DNA of 60,000 nucleotides from contig NC_079885.1 of assembly GCF_029227915.1 (NCBI RefSeq), forward strand, positions 12,723,001 to 12,783,000. Reading direction: 5' to 3'. The stretch is from Hydractinia symbiolongicarpus. Taxonomy: Eukaryota > Cnidaria > Hydrozoa > Anthoathecata > Hydractiniidae. The notes under the pieces were generated by a model. That model saw only the letters and a list, made by a program, of their open reading frames with translations, was not told the DNA's origin and ran no database searches. How positions within the stretch are numbered: the first letter of the stretch is position 1; each line of letters starts with the position of its first letter. Made by a program: the position numbers and the translations under genes. Below are positions 10,441-55,390 of this stretch, piece after piece.

Positions 10441-10867
10441 AAAGATCAACCTTGGTGCCCGTATCGGACGGACAACTTCCTTTGCACGTTTACATCACAC
10501 TTAATTTACATGTTTACTTAATGCATTACCTGATTTACACGTGCGAATCATCGCACACCTACTCAAATATTCCTGATTCTATTCCTTCAAAAATACTGTA
10601 AGAACGCATGGTGGGCTTTTGCTTTACATTGTTCTACAACCTACATTGTTCTTAAAACTTTAAAATGTGACTAGCTCTGCACTCTCTTCACCTAAAATAT
10701 ACAAACCTTTCACCTCCAAAAATTGTTATGAGGTCAAACCGAATCGCTGAATATTTCAACACAAAAAATGACTTATAACTATGATTTAAAGAAATAATAC
10801 ATGTTAATTTATATTTTATGTGATCAGTCTCACCAGTTTTGAGTAATAGACTCATTTAATTATTTTC

Positions 10868-11035
10868 AGGAGTGACCCACAAAGGCAGTGGAGTCTTTAA
10901 AGCTTCCATTTGAGCTAGCTACAGAAAACTTTTTTGAAATTATTGCCCAACTGAACGAGAGTCTTATGTGGGGATAAAACCCACAACCACTTGGATATGA
11001 GTGGAACGCTCTGCCGACTGTGCTACTATTCCCCA
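10868..11035 (-). repeat. tRNA-derived SINE
   Basis: The minus strand from about 11035 reads a tRNA-like head. There is an A box TAGCACAGTCGG, an anticodon-like stem CCACT/AGTGG, and a B-box/T-arm GTGGG-TTTTATC-CCCAC with a perfect 5-bp stem. It is followed by a non-tRNA body. The acceptor arm does not pair, so it is a SINE rather than a functional tRNA. Confidence 0.65.
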
Positions 11036-11039
11036 GTAT

Positions 11040-11620
11040 TTAAGCAGAATTTGTGACATGGTATTTATTGATCACCATAGCTACAGTACAGTCTGAATGT
11101 AATCTACCGCGTACACGCTAATATCACACCTTTGCGTGGAGGACGGCAGTCGTTTGTCTTTTGTTATAATAAAATCCTTTAAGGGTTTTGCTTGTTTATA
11201 TTTGCGTGTTAAAAACAATGTGCTTGCAAAGAAGTGTCGGAGCAATTATATTTCTTGTAATAGCGAGATACATTGTGTAAATGTATTAATAAGCTATTCC
11301 CGTATGTATTAGCGTGAAGTAATTAAATAATAAAAATCTTTCGTGAAGTTTTATAATACATTGCGCGAGAATGTATTGTTGATTTAATTACTTAAAAAGA
11401 TTCCAGCGCGTTTAATTTAAAAAACATGAGAAGCATTGTTCACAACTATTAAATGACTTGTGCATTTTTTTATTAAAGGAATACAACTACGGTTTATTTT
11501 TGTAAAACAAATGGTGTATATTCTGAAATAAATACAATACCTACATTTCTCGATGAAAACATTTCCTTCTTAACAAAAAGCGTAAAATAAATCCTTCCGC
11601 ATACTTTTTTATTGAAACAA
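11040..11620. other. No gene recognised
   Basis: AT-rich sequence with no coding pattern and no clear repeat boundary. Confidence 0.5.
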
Positions 11621-11624
11621 ATAA

Positions 11625-11840
11625 AAACATTTCTATCGCCGCTTTTCGTTTTTTAACTTTTAAAATGCAAGCTAAAAAAACATTTCTATCGCCGTTCTTC
11701 TTTCTTAAACTTTAAAACGCGATCTAAAAAATCTTTTCTATCGCCACTTTTCGTTTCTAAACTTTTAAAATTCAATTTAAGAAAACATTTCTATCACCGC
11801 TTTTCGTTTTTGAACTTTTAAAATACAATCTAACTAAACT
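11625..11840. repeat. Tandem repeat, about 53-bp unit, four copies
   Basis: The motif TTCTATCGCC followed by (A/G)CTTTTCG and AAACTTTTAAAATnCAA recurs with starts at 11631, 11684, 11736 and 11789 (spacing 53, 52, 53). The copies have diverged by point changes. Confidence 0.85.
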
Positions 11841-12129
11841 TTTATATTTAATTACTGCAATTAAAAATTTCAAAAGAGTTGGTGCAAAATTGATTGCTAA
11901 AATTGATCTTGCAACTTATTGTGATTAAACAATCGATCGTGTGGGGTCATTCTTTATCAGCGAGGCAATTATTTTCCTAAAAAACAAAAGCTATCGCAAT
12001 GTTATTGTTAATTGTCAATGTTATTCATGTGAGTTTCGCGTCCGCGGTAGATTACATTCAGACTGTACTGTATGTACAGTTAAGTTTGTCCCATCCGATG
12101 ACGCGGTTTTTAAAAGCGGGAGATTCCTT

Positions 12130-12310
12130 TGTGAATAGTTGGGCCTGTACCAACTTAAAACGAATTTGCATACATTTGTCAAAAGTTGGGCCGGGCCCGT
12201 AAATAGATGGGCCATCCCAACTGCGAACGTACTGACCCATCTTTTGACAGGCCATCCTGTCTAGAGACGGGCCAGTTCCGCGTCCAAAGTTGGCCCGGTG
12301 TCCGCAGTTG
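12130..12310. repeat. GC-rich block with repeated TGGGCC motif
   Basis: TGGGCC or GGGCC/GGCC variants recur about six times in 180 bases (near 12140, 12187, 12209, 12250, 12268, 12292) within otherwise AT-rich DNA. No promoter or gene could be tied to it. Confidence 0.45.
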
Positions 12311-12457
12311 GGTCAGAACAGTGATTCTGCTAAAATTTAAACTTTTCGAGAAGCCAGGAAAACCTTTTTCTACCACCTAATTTTGATGTATGTCACCTAA
12401 TTAAGCTGTATGATACAGCTTTTTTGGGAGATCTCCAAATTAAGCTATACAACTTAA

Positions 12458-13411
12458 AGGCGTGTAATCACCCTGTTGGCAAATTTTTTTGAGGTGCCTA
12501 TTTTATTGTAAAAATTGAAAGATATACAGATATACACGAGAAAACATTATCCTGATAATTATAGAAAAAATAATGAATGAGGGGGAGCATTTGTAGCTGT
12601 GTTTCCATCGTAATGCTTTTATAAATGTATCAACAGAGTTCGAATATGATGTAAATCAGATCAATAATCGAAGTTTCTGTGTTATTTTTTATTATTTAAA
12701 CGTTTTACCTTACTAAAATCAGACTTCTTTGCAACACCGACCTCTTTTTGTTGTTGTTTCTGAAGACAGCTTTGCTTCGCTAGCTGCCTTACTTTTTGAT
12801 TAATTTCCTTTTGTTCAAACAGTTACTAGTTTCCTTATGCAGACAGTATCAGATTTAGACAATTAGAATACCTAAATATTCAGAATTTCCCTTTTATACT
12901 TTGATTTTAATTATCTCCATAGTGCTTAACTGTCTTCAACTATCACAATGACCATTCTCCCACGTTGGATTTTTTTACTAATAAAAGAAGAAAGAGCGTG
13001 ATAAGCATTAATTATCATAATTACTAACCAAGAGACAATGCTGTGATTTCTTCTTTTTGTTCAGTTTTGTTTCGTCTGGTCTCCAAAAACAATAGCGAAT
13101 AGAATAAAGAGAAAATTTTATCGAACTCATCTCAGTGCTCATTTAAAGTTAAGGCCATTTGTTTCCAATGGTTTCACACAAACATTTTGCAACAACCCGC
13201 TTATTTGACGGGAATAAGAGATTAACAAGATCGTTAAATATGGCAGCCTCAAAAAAACACAATAAATTCAAGATATTAAAGTACCATTATTTCCATTTCT
13301 AGTAATTTTTATATGCTCAAATTTTCAGAAAAGTCATAACTCCGCCTGAACTTTATAATTAATAAAAAAATGTATATGTTAATTTTTTTTCATAAGGGTG
13401 ATTACGCGCCT
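12458..13411. mobile_element. TTAA-flanked MITE
   Basis: Terminal inverted repeats AGGCGTGTAATCACCCT (12458-12474) and the complement of AGGCGCGTAATCACCCT (13395-13411) differ at one position. TTAA flanks both ends (12454-12457, 13412-13415). The 954-bp interior is non-coding. Target site and termini suggest a piggyBac- or Kolobok-type non-autonomous element. Confidence 0.75.
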
Positions 13412-13932
13412 TTAATTAAGAGGATTTCCCTGACTGTTGGCCACACACTGTAGACTACAATGGCGATGTGTAACCTAGGGTCCATTTTTTTCAACAAAAT
13501 ATCTGGCTTACAAGTACCACAAATCCCACCATTTTCAGATTTTTTTTATTTTTTTTAGTCTTTTGTGGTAATTGTAGCTGAATTTCTTTGCCTTCCTCCT
13601 GAAGCAAGGCAAACATAGTAGTGGTGGTACTCATAGCTAAACTAACCTGAACTTCCAGTGTAAACCTTTATGCTCTGACACCAACTTTTAGCCGTTTTAT
13701 TCTGATAAAACGTGACAATCGTAGTAATTTATTCGCAAAAAGTTACCATATTTAAAATAATTATTGTATAATGTATGCGTGTTGCGTAGTAACATAATTA
13801 GTATGTAATGTGGCAACTAATGTGGCAGTGTTCGTGGCCAGATTTCAGCTGTTTTTTTCAGCCCTAGTGTCTTTGGTACATGTGATATTTGTAACTGTTT
13901 CCTAAGTTGAAAAAGATGGACCCCTAGTTAGC

Positions 13933-14045
13933 ACGGTGGCCCACAAGTGTCATGACAAATTTAAATTTTCCCATGGCAAATTAAAGATTTCACGGCAAAT
14001 TAAAGATTTCATGGCAAATTAAAAACTCTGCTGCAAATTAAACTT
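13933..14045. repeat. Left TIR with subterminal 18-bp repeat array
   Basis: Four degenerate copies of GGCAAATTAAAGATTTC(A) follow the terminal ACGGTGGCCC. Such arrays commonly serve as transposase binding sites. That role is inferred. Confidence 0.75.
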
Positions 14046-14211
14046 TGGCCATGGCAAAATAATCTAGAAATTTTATTTTATTTTTAATAATAATAAAAAT
14101 GGTGCGTTATAGTTTAAGATCATAAAATGGTAGATTTGGTGATATAAACATGTGTTGACATAAACATAGGGTAATTCAGTTCCTACTTTCAGTACACCTC
14201 TTGATGTCAAT

Positions 14212-15357
14212 ATGTCTACAAACGAATCATCCTCCTCTGACGGTAAGGGTGGTATATTTTATCCAAGTTGAGAATATGAAAGCTTGTATTTTGATTATAT
14301 ACTATGCTATACTTGCTAAATTATTTTCTCATATAGATGAAATCCAATTCGAGGAAGAATCAGTCATTCGATACTATTACTTTTGTGGTTTTCAATACAA
14401 AGAAATTCTTTTACACCTTGAGAAGCGCCATACGTAATTCATCAGCAGAAGTACATTGCTTCGTAAGCTCAAATCATATGGATTACAAAGACGTCATTCC
14501 TCACAAAATCACAATTACACACACTTAGCTAATCGAGTAAAGGAAATTGTGAGTGGTGCCGGGTCATGTGGAGGCTATTGAACAGTGTGGCATACGCTGC
14601 AATTAGAAGGTTGGCAAGTTCCAAGAAACATTGTTGCCAGTATTTTAAAAGATGTAGATCCTAAAGAAATGGGTTTCAGGAAAGCTAGACGGTTAAAAAG
14701 AAGAATATATAGCAATCCTGGTCCAAATTATGCCTGGCATGTTGGCGGGTATGACAAAGCAAAGCCCTGAGGATTTTCAACACATGGAGCCATTGACGGA
14801 TTCAGTAGAAAGATGTTGTGGCTTAGAGTGAGCAGATCTAAAAAATCACCAACTGCTATTGCAAGCATGTACTTAAATTGTGTAAAAAATGTTGGAGATT
14901 TCCCTGTTGAATTAGTAACAGATTTAGGCACCAAAAATGCAATTGTTGCCGCAATGCAGTCATTTTTTCGAGACAACCCTGAAGCCCATAGTATGTTCCG
15001 TCACCAAGAAATCAAAGAATGGAATGCTGGTGGTCTTACTTGAGCAAAACTAGACTTATATGGTGGCGTTTTTATAATAATCTAGAGTCTGGATTTAGGC
15101 GATGAACTAAACAAGGAATGCTTATGGTATTCTTTTTCTGGGATTATACAACAAAAACTCGACGATGTGAAGGAACATTGGAACACACACTATATCTGCA
15201 AATCGAGATTTGATTGTGTCTCAGGCCGGCCAGACTCGATTTTCTATATACCTGGAAGTTATGGTAGTACAGAAATGAAACTTGAAGTAAAAGAAAACAA
15301 AATTTTGAACTAATGGAAGAAACAAATGATTCCGAAGATGAAAACGAATTCACTTAG
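14212..15357 (+). pseudogene. Integrase-core (rve) transposase, broken
   Basis: Exon 1, 14212-14242 (MSTNESSSSD, donor G|GTAAGG), joins exon 2 at 14337 to give an N-terminal region with IRYYYFCGFQYKEILLHLEK and a helix-turn-helix-like RSTLLRKLKSYGLQRR (after a frameshift near 14435). The catalytic region follows: GPNYAWHVGGYDKAKP, then HGAIDGFSRKMLWLRVSRS, VTDLGTKNAI and FRHQEIKEW. The family normally has HVDG, so the first catalytic Asp is Gly here. Stops lie at 14579-14581, 14768-14770 and 15041-15043. The C-terminal part (KLDDVKEHWNTHYI..., SGRPDSIFYIP) is still readable to about 15315. It would have cut and joined transposon ends, but it is now inactive. Confidence 0.8.
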
Positions 15358-15863
15358 TATTTCGATTATGTAACTGCAGAGCTTAAAATCGATGCGTCAA
15401 AAACTGGGGATGATGCCTTGAGCGTTTACCACACGCTTTTGAAGATTGCGCGTCAATGGACATCAAAAATATATACCAGATTTTGCTGATAACATAAATT
15501 TCTAACAAATGATATAAACTAACAAAAAAGAAAAAATACCAACAGAAGTATAAATTTAAATAATTTTTAGAAATATTTACTTTCATATATCTCTTTATAA
15601 TGTTAAAAAAATGTTAACAAAAATAAGGTATATATCTAAATATCATGTTCTTGCAAATGACTGTTCTTTACAGAAACCTATGTGCAGAGTTCTACAAAAC
15701 CTTTCAGGACTTTTCATGTGAGCGACTGAAAGAGTTATTGACCGACTGCATGAGTAAACAACAGGAAAAAAAATCGTATGACCAACATATTTCGAGAAAC
15801 AGTCATGGTCAAAATATACTATTTTCAATTTTGTATGGTCAATAGGTTTATGTTTTCGTCCAG

Positions 15864-16349
15864 TTAGCCAAACCAATTAGGAGACGTTAAATCTGCTTCT
15901 TCTCCAGCTTCTTCTTTCGCATCCTCAATTCTGCTGTCTTTCAAAGCAACTGCAGCAGATACTGTCTTCATACGTTTTGTATCAATTTCATAGAGAAAAT
16001 TCCCAACCATATCCATGATTGTTTCTTCAACTTGACGTCTAGTAGACTCCTGCCCTGAATATATTGGTCTCAATAATGTGACAATATAGGTTCCATCTGA
16101 AATTGTAAACTCAGTGTTATCAATATCAAAAAAGGGTGCAAATAACTGTGGATAAGACTTTACATAAGTACTAAACATCAACACCTGAAGGCCCTTTCTG
16201 AATTTGTTCAAGTAGCAAAGACGACATGTTACAATGGTTGCAGAACATATCCCATCAAAACGTAAACAAAACGCACATCGTAAAACGCTACATTTTGGGG
16301 ATGCCATAATGGGGAGCCATTTGGAACGTACAGATATATGGCGAGCCAA
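15864..16349 (-). CDS. Uncharacterised ORF of the integrase-type transposon
   Basis: An open 161-codon minus-strand frame lies entirely between the transposase remnant and the right TIR. It starts MARHISVRSKWLPIMASPKC and has an early Cys cluster (CSVLRCAFCLRF...CRLCYLNKF) and an acidic, Ala/Glu-rich end. I do not recognise the family. An internal Met (MASPKC, about 14 codons in) is an alternative start. Convergent placement against the transposase and the intact frame suggest an accessory protein of the element. This is inference from position only. Confidence 0.5.
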   Translation of the reverse strand: MARHISVRSKWLPIMASPKCSVLRCAFCLRFDGICSATIVTCRLCYLNKFRKGLQVLMFSTYVKSYPQLFAPFFDIDNTEFTISDGTYIVTLLRPIYSGQESTRRQVEETIMDMVGNFLYEIDTKRMKTVSAAVALKDSRIEDAKEEAGEEADLTSPNWFG

Positions 16350-16383
16350 AACCTCTAAATAAAGTTTTTTAATTTGCTGTGGA

Positions 16384-16496
16384 AATTTTTTTTTGCTGTA
16401 GAATTTTTAATTTGCTGCGAAGTCTTTAATTTGCCGTGAAATCCTTAATTTGCCGTGGGAAAACTTTAATTTGCCATGACACTTGTGGGCCACCGT
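16384..16496. repeat. Right TIR with subterminal repeat array
   Basis: Inverted counterpart of the left TIR. It has four degenerate units of the GCAAATTAA type in opposite orientation and ends GGGCCACCGT. Confidence 0.75.
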
Positions 16497-16920
16497 AATT
16501 TAAGTTACAAAAAACTTAAATGGATTCTGATACACTGTGTGCTTGAAAAACCAAGGGGACAGGGTCGCAAGTCAAACCCTTTCCAAACGGAATATTGCAG
16601 ATTGTACACATAGCTAAATATGAGATTTTATTTTCTGTTAATGCTAACCACAACAGTAAAAAACAAATCAAAACGTGCATAACCAAAGTGAATCCACGTT
16701 TGTACTCTTTTTACACAGAAAATATACGTAATATATACCAATTTTGACTAAAATCAAATCTTTTTCACCAAGTGAAAAAGATTTATTTAGGAGATATGTC
16801 CTGTATTAGCAACAACACAGTCTCTTCCAGACACAATATTCCATGGGTCAGTGACATTATTTTATTTAGAGCCTGATCTATCTGAAAATGCTAAAAAATG
16901 TAAAATGAAACAAGAAACTT

Positions 16921-17716
16921 GAAAATATTACTACTTATCTGTTCAGTCATCGTCATTGAATAATATAAATATTATCATGTCATGAGCAAACAAGTTTATT
17001 CTAGGCTACGTTTCGACAGCTACAGCTGTCATCGACGGGCAATGATCATAATCATCTTTGCCTATTTATTATTTGAAGAGATAATTAGAGGATCGAAATT
17101 AACCAACCAGATCACAGCAATTCAAGTAATTAACTTTTTCACAGACCCTGATGGAAGCAATAGATTGATTAAAATCTTTCCTTTTTCTAAAAGTTGGCTT
17201 TATGTTACGTTTCTTTTTCTAAAAGTTTCTCTTTTTGTTACGTTTGTCCCGAACCATTTTTTGCACTTTTTTCTAAATGTTCACTTTCAATGTAATATTG
17301 TCTACGAAATCCCATGTAAGGATTGTGATGTTGTTTATGTCGATGAAACAAAACGAATGTTTAAACAACGTGTGCAAGAGCACAAAAGAGTTGTACGCAA
17401 CGCAGATACAGACAAAAATGAGATTGGGGACCATAGCTGGAAGAATGGTCATGTTATAGACTGGGACAATAAAAAGATCATAGACCTAGAGTCTGGTTGG
17501 ACAGCAAGAAATGTAAAAGAAACCATAAACAGCATAGACAGAAATACTCATATCAATAGTATTTTCCTGTCAACTTCCACAAATATGGTTACCTGCACTT
17601 CGGAAAGCGAACATTTAGAAAAATGTAATTAATTTCGATCCTCTTCAAATAATAAATAGCCAAGGATGATTACGGTCATTGCCCGTTGATGACAGCTGTA
17701 GCTGTCCCAAACATAT
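16921..17716 (+). mobile_element. Penelope-like element fragment, copy 2
   Basis: The left flank (16921-17275) matches 3289-3620. The first part of it (about 17018-17100, starting GACAGCTACAGCTGTCATCG) recurs in inverted orientation at about 17633-17711, so the GIY-YIG coding segment is bracketed by inverted repeats, as in Penelope-like element ends. No reverse transcriptase is present, so it is a short fragment or non-autonomous copy. Confidence 0.8.
17281..17632 (+). pseudogene. GIY-YIG endonuclease domain of a Penelope-like element
   Basis: The plus-strand frame reads CNIVYEIPCKDCDVVYVDET, the first GIY-YIG strands with the usual CxxC insert of Penelope elements. Then come RVQEHKRVVRNADTDKNEIG, HSWKNGHVIDWDNKKII and ESGWTARNVKETINSI, typical nuclease blocks. 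The GIY strand is IVY, and the normal YIG is YVD, losing the conserved glycine. The frame stays open to 17632 but contains the C-terminus only. In active elements this domain cleaves target DNA. Here it is probably inactive. Confidence 0.85.
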
Positions 17717-18256
17717 ATAATGCTAGCAGATTTTCAGTACTTGTTGAGATTGCACGAAAACCACTCATCAGAATTTAAAAAGCATCGTTAATAGAAAATA
17801 TAGTTGTTGATGTAGAAAATGTTTTCCAATACAGACATGAAGAAATAATTTCAGTTTCTGTAACTTGACTCGCACTAATTTAAATAAGCGAAAGAAGACT
17901 TGATTTGAAAAAAACTTGATTCCAGGGTTGCTGTATTAGCAAAAATCAGTGTTTTCAGTGTGCAATAGTTTGAGTCTACATCTTTTTTTCAATTGGACGA
18001 CCAATTGAATCCCCAGAGCCAACATATTTTGTACACGGACATAAATACTTAGCACAAGCTTTGTCATAGAGATTCCTAATTTGAGCAGAATTATGTCACT
18101 CATTGTGCAGTATGTGTAGCATCTAGCTAGCTTGAAAATCTGTCTTACAGAATTCTCTTATGATGCTGCTAGTATAAGAGAATTATTTGAGACCTAAACG
18201 TTACATTTGAGTAGTATTGTGCAATATATAATTTCTTGAAACTTTGATTCAAACAG

Positions 18257-51722
<33,466 letters not shown>

Positions 51723-51944
51723 TATCACCAATCAAAAATATTAAGGAAAAAAGTATTTGCTGAAGCAATTGGCAAGTTATTATTATGCGATAGAAATCTA
51801 AATGCACCAACCACAATTGGAGAGCTAAACATAAACCTGCAACTTCAACAAATAGATTTTCTTACCAAAAATTTGATGCTATGGGTGACATTTGAAGCAG
51901 TGCACTCGATTTTTTTCTTGAACAGCTCGATTCAACCTGTGTGA
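51723..51944 (+). pseudogene. Frame continuing after the TAG of the TDRD12-like last exon
   Basis: The frame of exon 37 stays open for about 73 codons after the TAG at 51720-51722, reading KVFAEAIGKLLLC and later IDFLTKNLMLWVTFEAVHSI, which resembles another helical repeat. A consensus-like donor GTGAGT begins at 51941. This may be eroded C-terminal coding sequence or chance. Confidence 0.35.
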
Positions 51945-52047
51945 GTTGAGCTCATATAAAAAATCTTTAAAAATTATCTTAGAATCTTTTTATATTTTTA
52001 AAAATCACTAATTATGCGAAATTATAAAGTCATCAACTAGCTGTAAA

Positions 52048-52172
52048 ACATTTAATGGCTGTTACTGAGCATAATTACAGTAACTAAATATTTAATGGCT
52101 GTTACTGAGCATAATTACAGTAACTAAATATTTAATGGCTGTTACTGAGCATAATTACAGTAACTCAATATT
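52048..52172. repeat. Tandem repeat, 40-bp unit, three copies
   Basis: TATTTAATGGCTGTTACTGA followed by GCATAATTACAGTAACTAAA is repeated three times almost without change. Confidence 0.95.
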
Positions 52173-52179
52173 TAATTTT

Positions 52180-53400
52180 TTGTAAAATGTTTAAAACGAC
52201 CAGAAAACATTTTTAACCCTATATACCTTGGCAAAACACAATACCTTACTCAGAGTCATCTTATGATATCAGGTATTATTGAGAATTTTTAAGTCAGAAT
52301 TTTTAAAAACCAATCAGGATTGTTCAAAAATATAGAAATTCCGTGACAAATATTAATCTCCTTCGTATAGAATTAACTTGTATTTTACCGGCTTTTAAAA
52401 ATGTTCGATTTTCTGAAAAATATTTTGTTGCATTCTCAGGAAAAAAAAGGGACTACTACTGGAAAGAAAAAAAGGGACTATTACTTAAAATAACTTTAGC
52501 TAGATCGATAGCCAAGAATAAGAATAAAAAATAATGATAAATTGAATAATGATATCGAGATTAATAACAGAAATAAAAATTAAAACGTTTCCAGTAAAAT
52601 CACCTTTCTCATATCACCATATTTGTTGCAGAAATGCTTAACCTAAAAGCCGGAAAAAGTTCTTGTTCCTTTTTACGTCACAGTGGTCATAATTTGCAGA
52701 CCAGAATATAAATCGATTGTAATTTGAGGACTTTTTCACGTGTCAAAATACTGCTCTGTATGTTTTTTAATTAACTTTTTTTTCCTAAAAAACTTTCATC
52801 GTTAAACTACAAAATTTCATTAAAAAAGAGCTACTAGATTTTGATTTAAAATCAATACGACACAACCAACTTTTCAATGCTCTTTTTTTCCTTATTTTCG
52901 TATTACGGCTGCAAAAAATTTTCGTAGATCTGATTAGCCGGAGACAAATATTCTTACCTTGCATACCTTTCGTATTTTTCGAATTTGACATCATTTTCGC
53001 CTCTTCTTGCGGCAAAACATTACTGATATGATGTCTACTATAATTTTCTATGTTTCCGTATTTCGCTAAAGTATTATGTTAACATATTTGAAGACACAGT
53101 TACAAAATCGCTTCATTTTAAGGAATTGTTTTAGCAAAAGGGGTGAGATGAAATGATGTTGAAAAAAGCCTAAAAACGACATGTCAGATTCTGTAACTTT
53201 TTACCAAAGATTCATTTTGCGCTTACTAAAAAAATAATTACTTTTTAACTTGTGGGATAAACAGATTTGTTTCATAGCCTGAAACGTGATTTTTTCTAAA
53301 CGACAAATCGAGATGGGGAAAAGTTACGCTGGTTACAAACGAACTTTTAACAGTAAGAAAAGTGACCTTGTTTTTTACTAGTCACTTCTTTAATTTTTTT
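52180..53400. other. No gene recognised
   Basis: AT-rich sequence downstream of the main gene. AATAAA-type hexamers near 52522-52530 could serve polyadenylation, but none can be assigned. Confidence 0.4.
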
Positions 53401-53406
53401 TTGCTT

Positions 53407-53570
53407 ACATGCTCATTAATATTATTAGGGAATCCTTTCACATGCTCATCATTATTATTAGGGAATCCTTTCACATGCTCATCATTATTATTAGGGAATC
53501 CTTTCACATGCTCATCATTATTATTAAGGAATCCTTTCACATGCTCATCATTATTATTAGGGAATCGTTT
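53407..53570. repeat. Tandem repeat, 33-bp unit, about five copies
   Basis: ATGCTCATCATTATTATTAG plus GGAATCCTTTCAC is repeated with near identity. Because 33 is a multiple of three, every frame shows an artificial 11-residue repeat. There is no spacer structure as in CRISPR. Confidence 0.95.
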
Positions 53571-54443
53571 CTTTCTACAATGTTACAATGTTTCGAGCTA
53601 ATGCTTTCACTTCAAAAAATCCAAACTTCTGAAGGAGTGTAAGATATGCGGCGACCAACTTAAATTTAAGGTTTGCTGTGAGACATTTCTTTGCGTAGGT
53701 TTTTGTCTTGCAAGAGAAATAAATTTGATACCCTCAAAGAAAAACCCTTAGTCACTTAATACTTTCGTACAATGTTATGGTAAAATAAATGAAACACATT
53801 TTTGTGAATTAAATATTTTGTTTAACCACCAACGAACGAGTCTTCTTCTGCAGATGATGTAGGTGTTCTTATCATTTATATTAAATGTTTTATAAATAAA
53901 TATTCGCGTATCGTACAAATGAGAAAACCAACACTATCCGCATGTTGCAAATCAGATTCATGTGCCAAAACGAAAGTTAAATTCTGGTTAACTTTTTTAT
54001 TATTTGCGTATGAAATTTAAGAAGAACCAATCAGAAAACTTATTTCTATATTTTTATGCTGAATAGACATTTTTCTTTCTTTTTAAATAGTGTCGGATCC
54101 TACCACATGTACTGCTGCAACAGAAGGAGATATGTTATTTTCAAATCAGAATTTTTTCGAGGTTTTAAAAGCTTCTGGAGTACAGAGTCAACAATTACTA
54201 CAGCAGAAAGTCAAATTTGGTTTTAAGTTTAAAATACGGGAAATTTTCTTGCTGCTGCTGGGGTGGACGAAGAGAACGATTGTAGTTCTTTTAATATAAG
54301 TCATGCATTGATTAATTTGTTGATTAAGTTTTAGATGATTTGGTAGATTAACTTTTCCTCGTTGAAAGCTTCTCCCATTCTACTGTTTTTGACACCCCTG
54401 TCATTCATATTAATAAAGAACTACTTTGTTCATCACTAACATA

Positions 54444-54526
54444 CTGCCTGGTAGTGAGCTGGATTCGAACCGCGGTCCCCAGAACTGGGAGCCGCAGACG
54501 AACCCACTACACTACGTGCGGCAATA
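54444..54526 (-). repeat. tRNA-like sequence (SINE head or tRNA pseudogene)
   Basis: The minus strand has an A box TAGTGTAGTGGG and a perfect B box GGTTCGAATCC about 34 bases apart. T-stem and acceptor pairing are poor, so a functional tRNA is unlikely. Confidence 0.6.
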
Positions 54527-54747
54527 TGTATACACACCATCCGGATAAACTGTCTGAGTTCATTAATAACATAATGTTCTACAATATGACTTGAAAATGA
54601 AAAATACGGATGTGCTATGATAAAAATTTACCTATGTGCCGTTATCATTGTTTGACCTGTATCCCAAATGTCGACCAAAGTAAATTTGAAATTCGAATCG
54701 CAAACTTCCATATGAACAATCAAGTGAAACTTTTTGTAGTTAAAGTA

Positions 54748-55390
54748 CAGTATACTCTCCAATTAGCGGACACCATCGGTGTATGACTAAAGTGTCCGCG
54801 ATTTGAAAGTGTCCGCCTTTTGGAAAGTTTTACATTTTAAGCTGCAAATTATAAAATAAAGCCGATTTTGGTATCACAAAGCAAAAATAACAAATGATAA
54901 TATAATATTAACATAATGATAACGAACCAAACTTTCCATCTTTACAGATCTTTAAAGTCTTTCAAACACATTTTAACAAATAATGGATAAATGATTAAAG
55001 ATGGTTTAGAGGTTCCTGTTATTTATCGCTTTCATGACCATGACAAGCTGATAAAGTGGTTAATAAAGAAAATTGACGAGATTAAAAGCAAGATGGACAT
55101 AAAAGTTGTAGAATGTTTGAAATAAACCTTAGAAAAACTATTCATTTTTGTCTATTTTTCTTTGCTCGCTTTTAATTTTTTTAGACTGTTCGCTAATTGG
55201 AGAAAAAAAAGCCATATTTGCTCTTTGGTGCAAAAAATATTATCCGCTTATTATAGTGCCCGCTAATTAAGTGTCCGCTTTTTGGAAAGTTTTTTATGAG
55301 ACTTTGACTAAAAAACGGCAGTGTATGACCAGTGTCCGCTAATTAGAGGTGTCCGCCTTTTAGAGTGTCCTTTAGTTGGAGAGAATACTG
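54748..55390. mobile_element. TA-flanked pogo/Tigger-like MITE
   Basis: Inverted ends CAGTATACTCTCCAATTAGC (54748) and the complement of CAGTATTCTCTCCAACTAAA (ending 55390), each with TA outside (54746-54747, 55391-55392). Repeated GTGTCCGC blocks occur near both ends. Interior 55005-55125 encodes a short frame (GLEVPVIYRFHDHDKLIKWL) that may be a transposase tail. Confidence 0.75.

Larger units (their letters stand above)
13933..16496. mobile_element. Integrase-type DNA transposon with long TIRs
   Basis: The 2564-bp element is bounded by inverted repeats of about 115 bp, beginning ACGGTGGCCCACAAGTGTCA (left 13933, right complement ending 16496). Each TIR contains an array of about 18-bp units built on GGCAAATTAAAGATTTC. 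Inside are a plus-strand integrase-like transposase pseudogene (14212-15357) and a minus-strand ORF (15864-16349). The rve-type transposase in a TIR element resembles Ginger/IS3EU-like groups, though which one is not settled. No target-site duplication was evident. Confidence 0.75.

Noticed and set aside
53407-53570. CRISPR-like direct repeats
   Set aside because: Head-to-tail tandem repeats without unique spacers, in eukaryotic DNA.
53362-53642. Open frames with 11-residue repeats (GNPFTCSSLLL type)
   Set aside because: Produced by a 33-bp tandem repeat. No conserved start, domain or splice context.
54091-54299. Candidate further exon of the TDRD12-like gene (good acceptor at 54090)
   Set aside because: Its long frame needs entry phase 1, but the upstream exon ends in phase 2 or at a stop, and no domain was recognisable.
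54444-54526. Functional tRNA gene
   Set aside because: A and B boxes are present but T-stem and acceptor stem do not pair.
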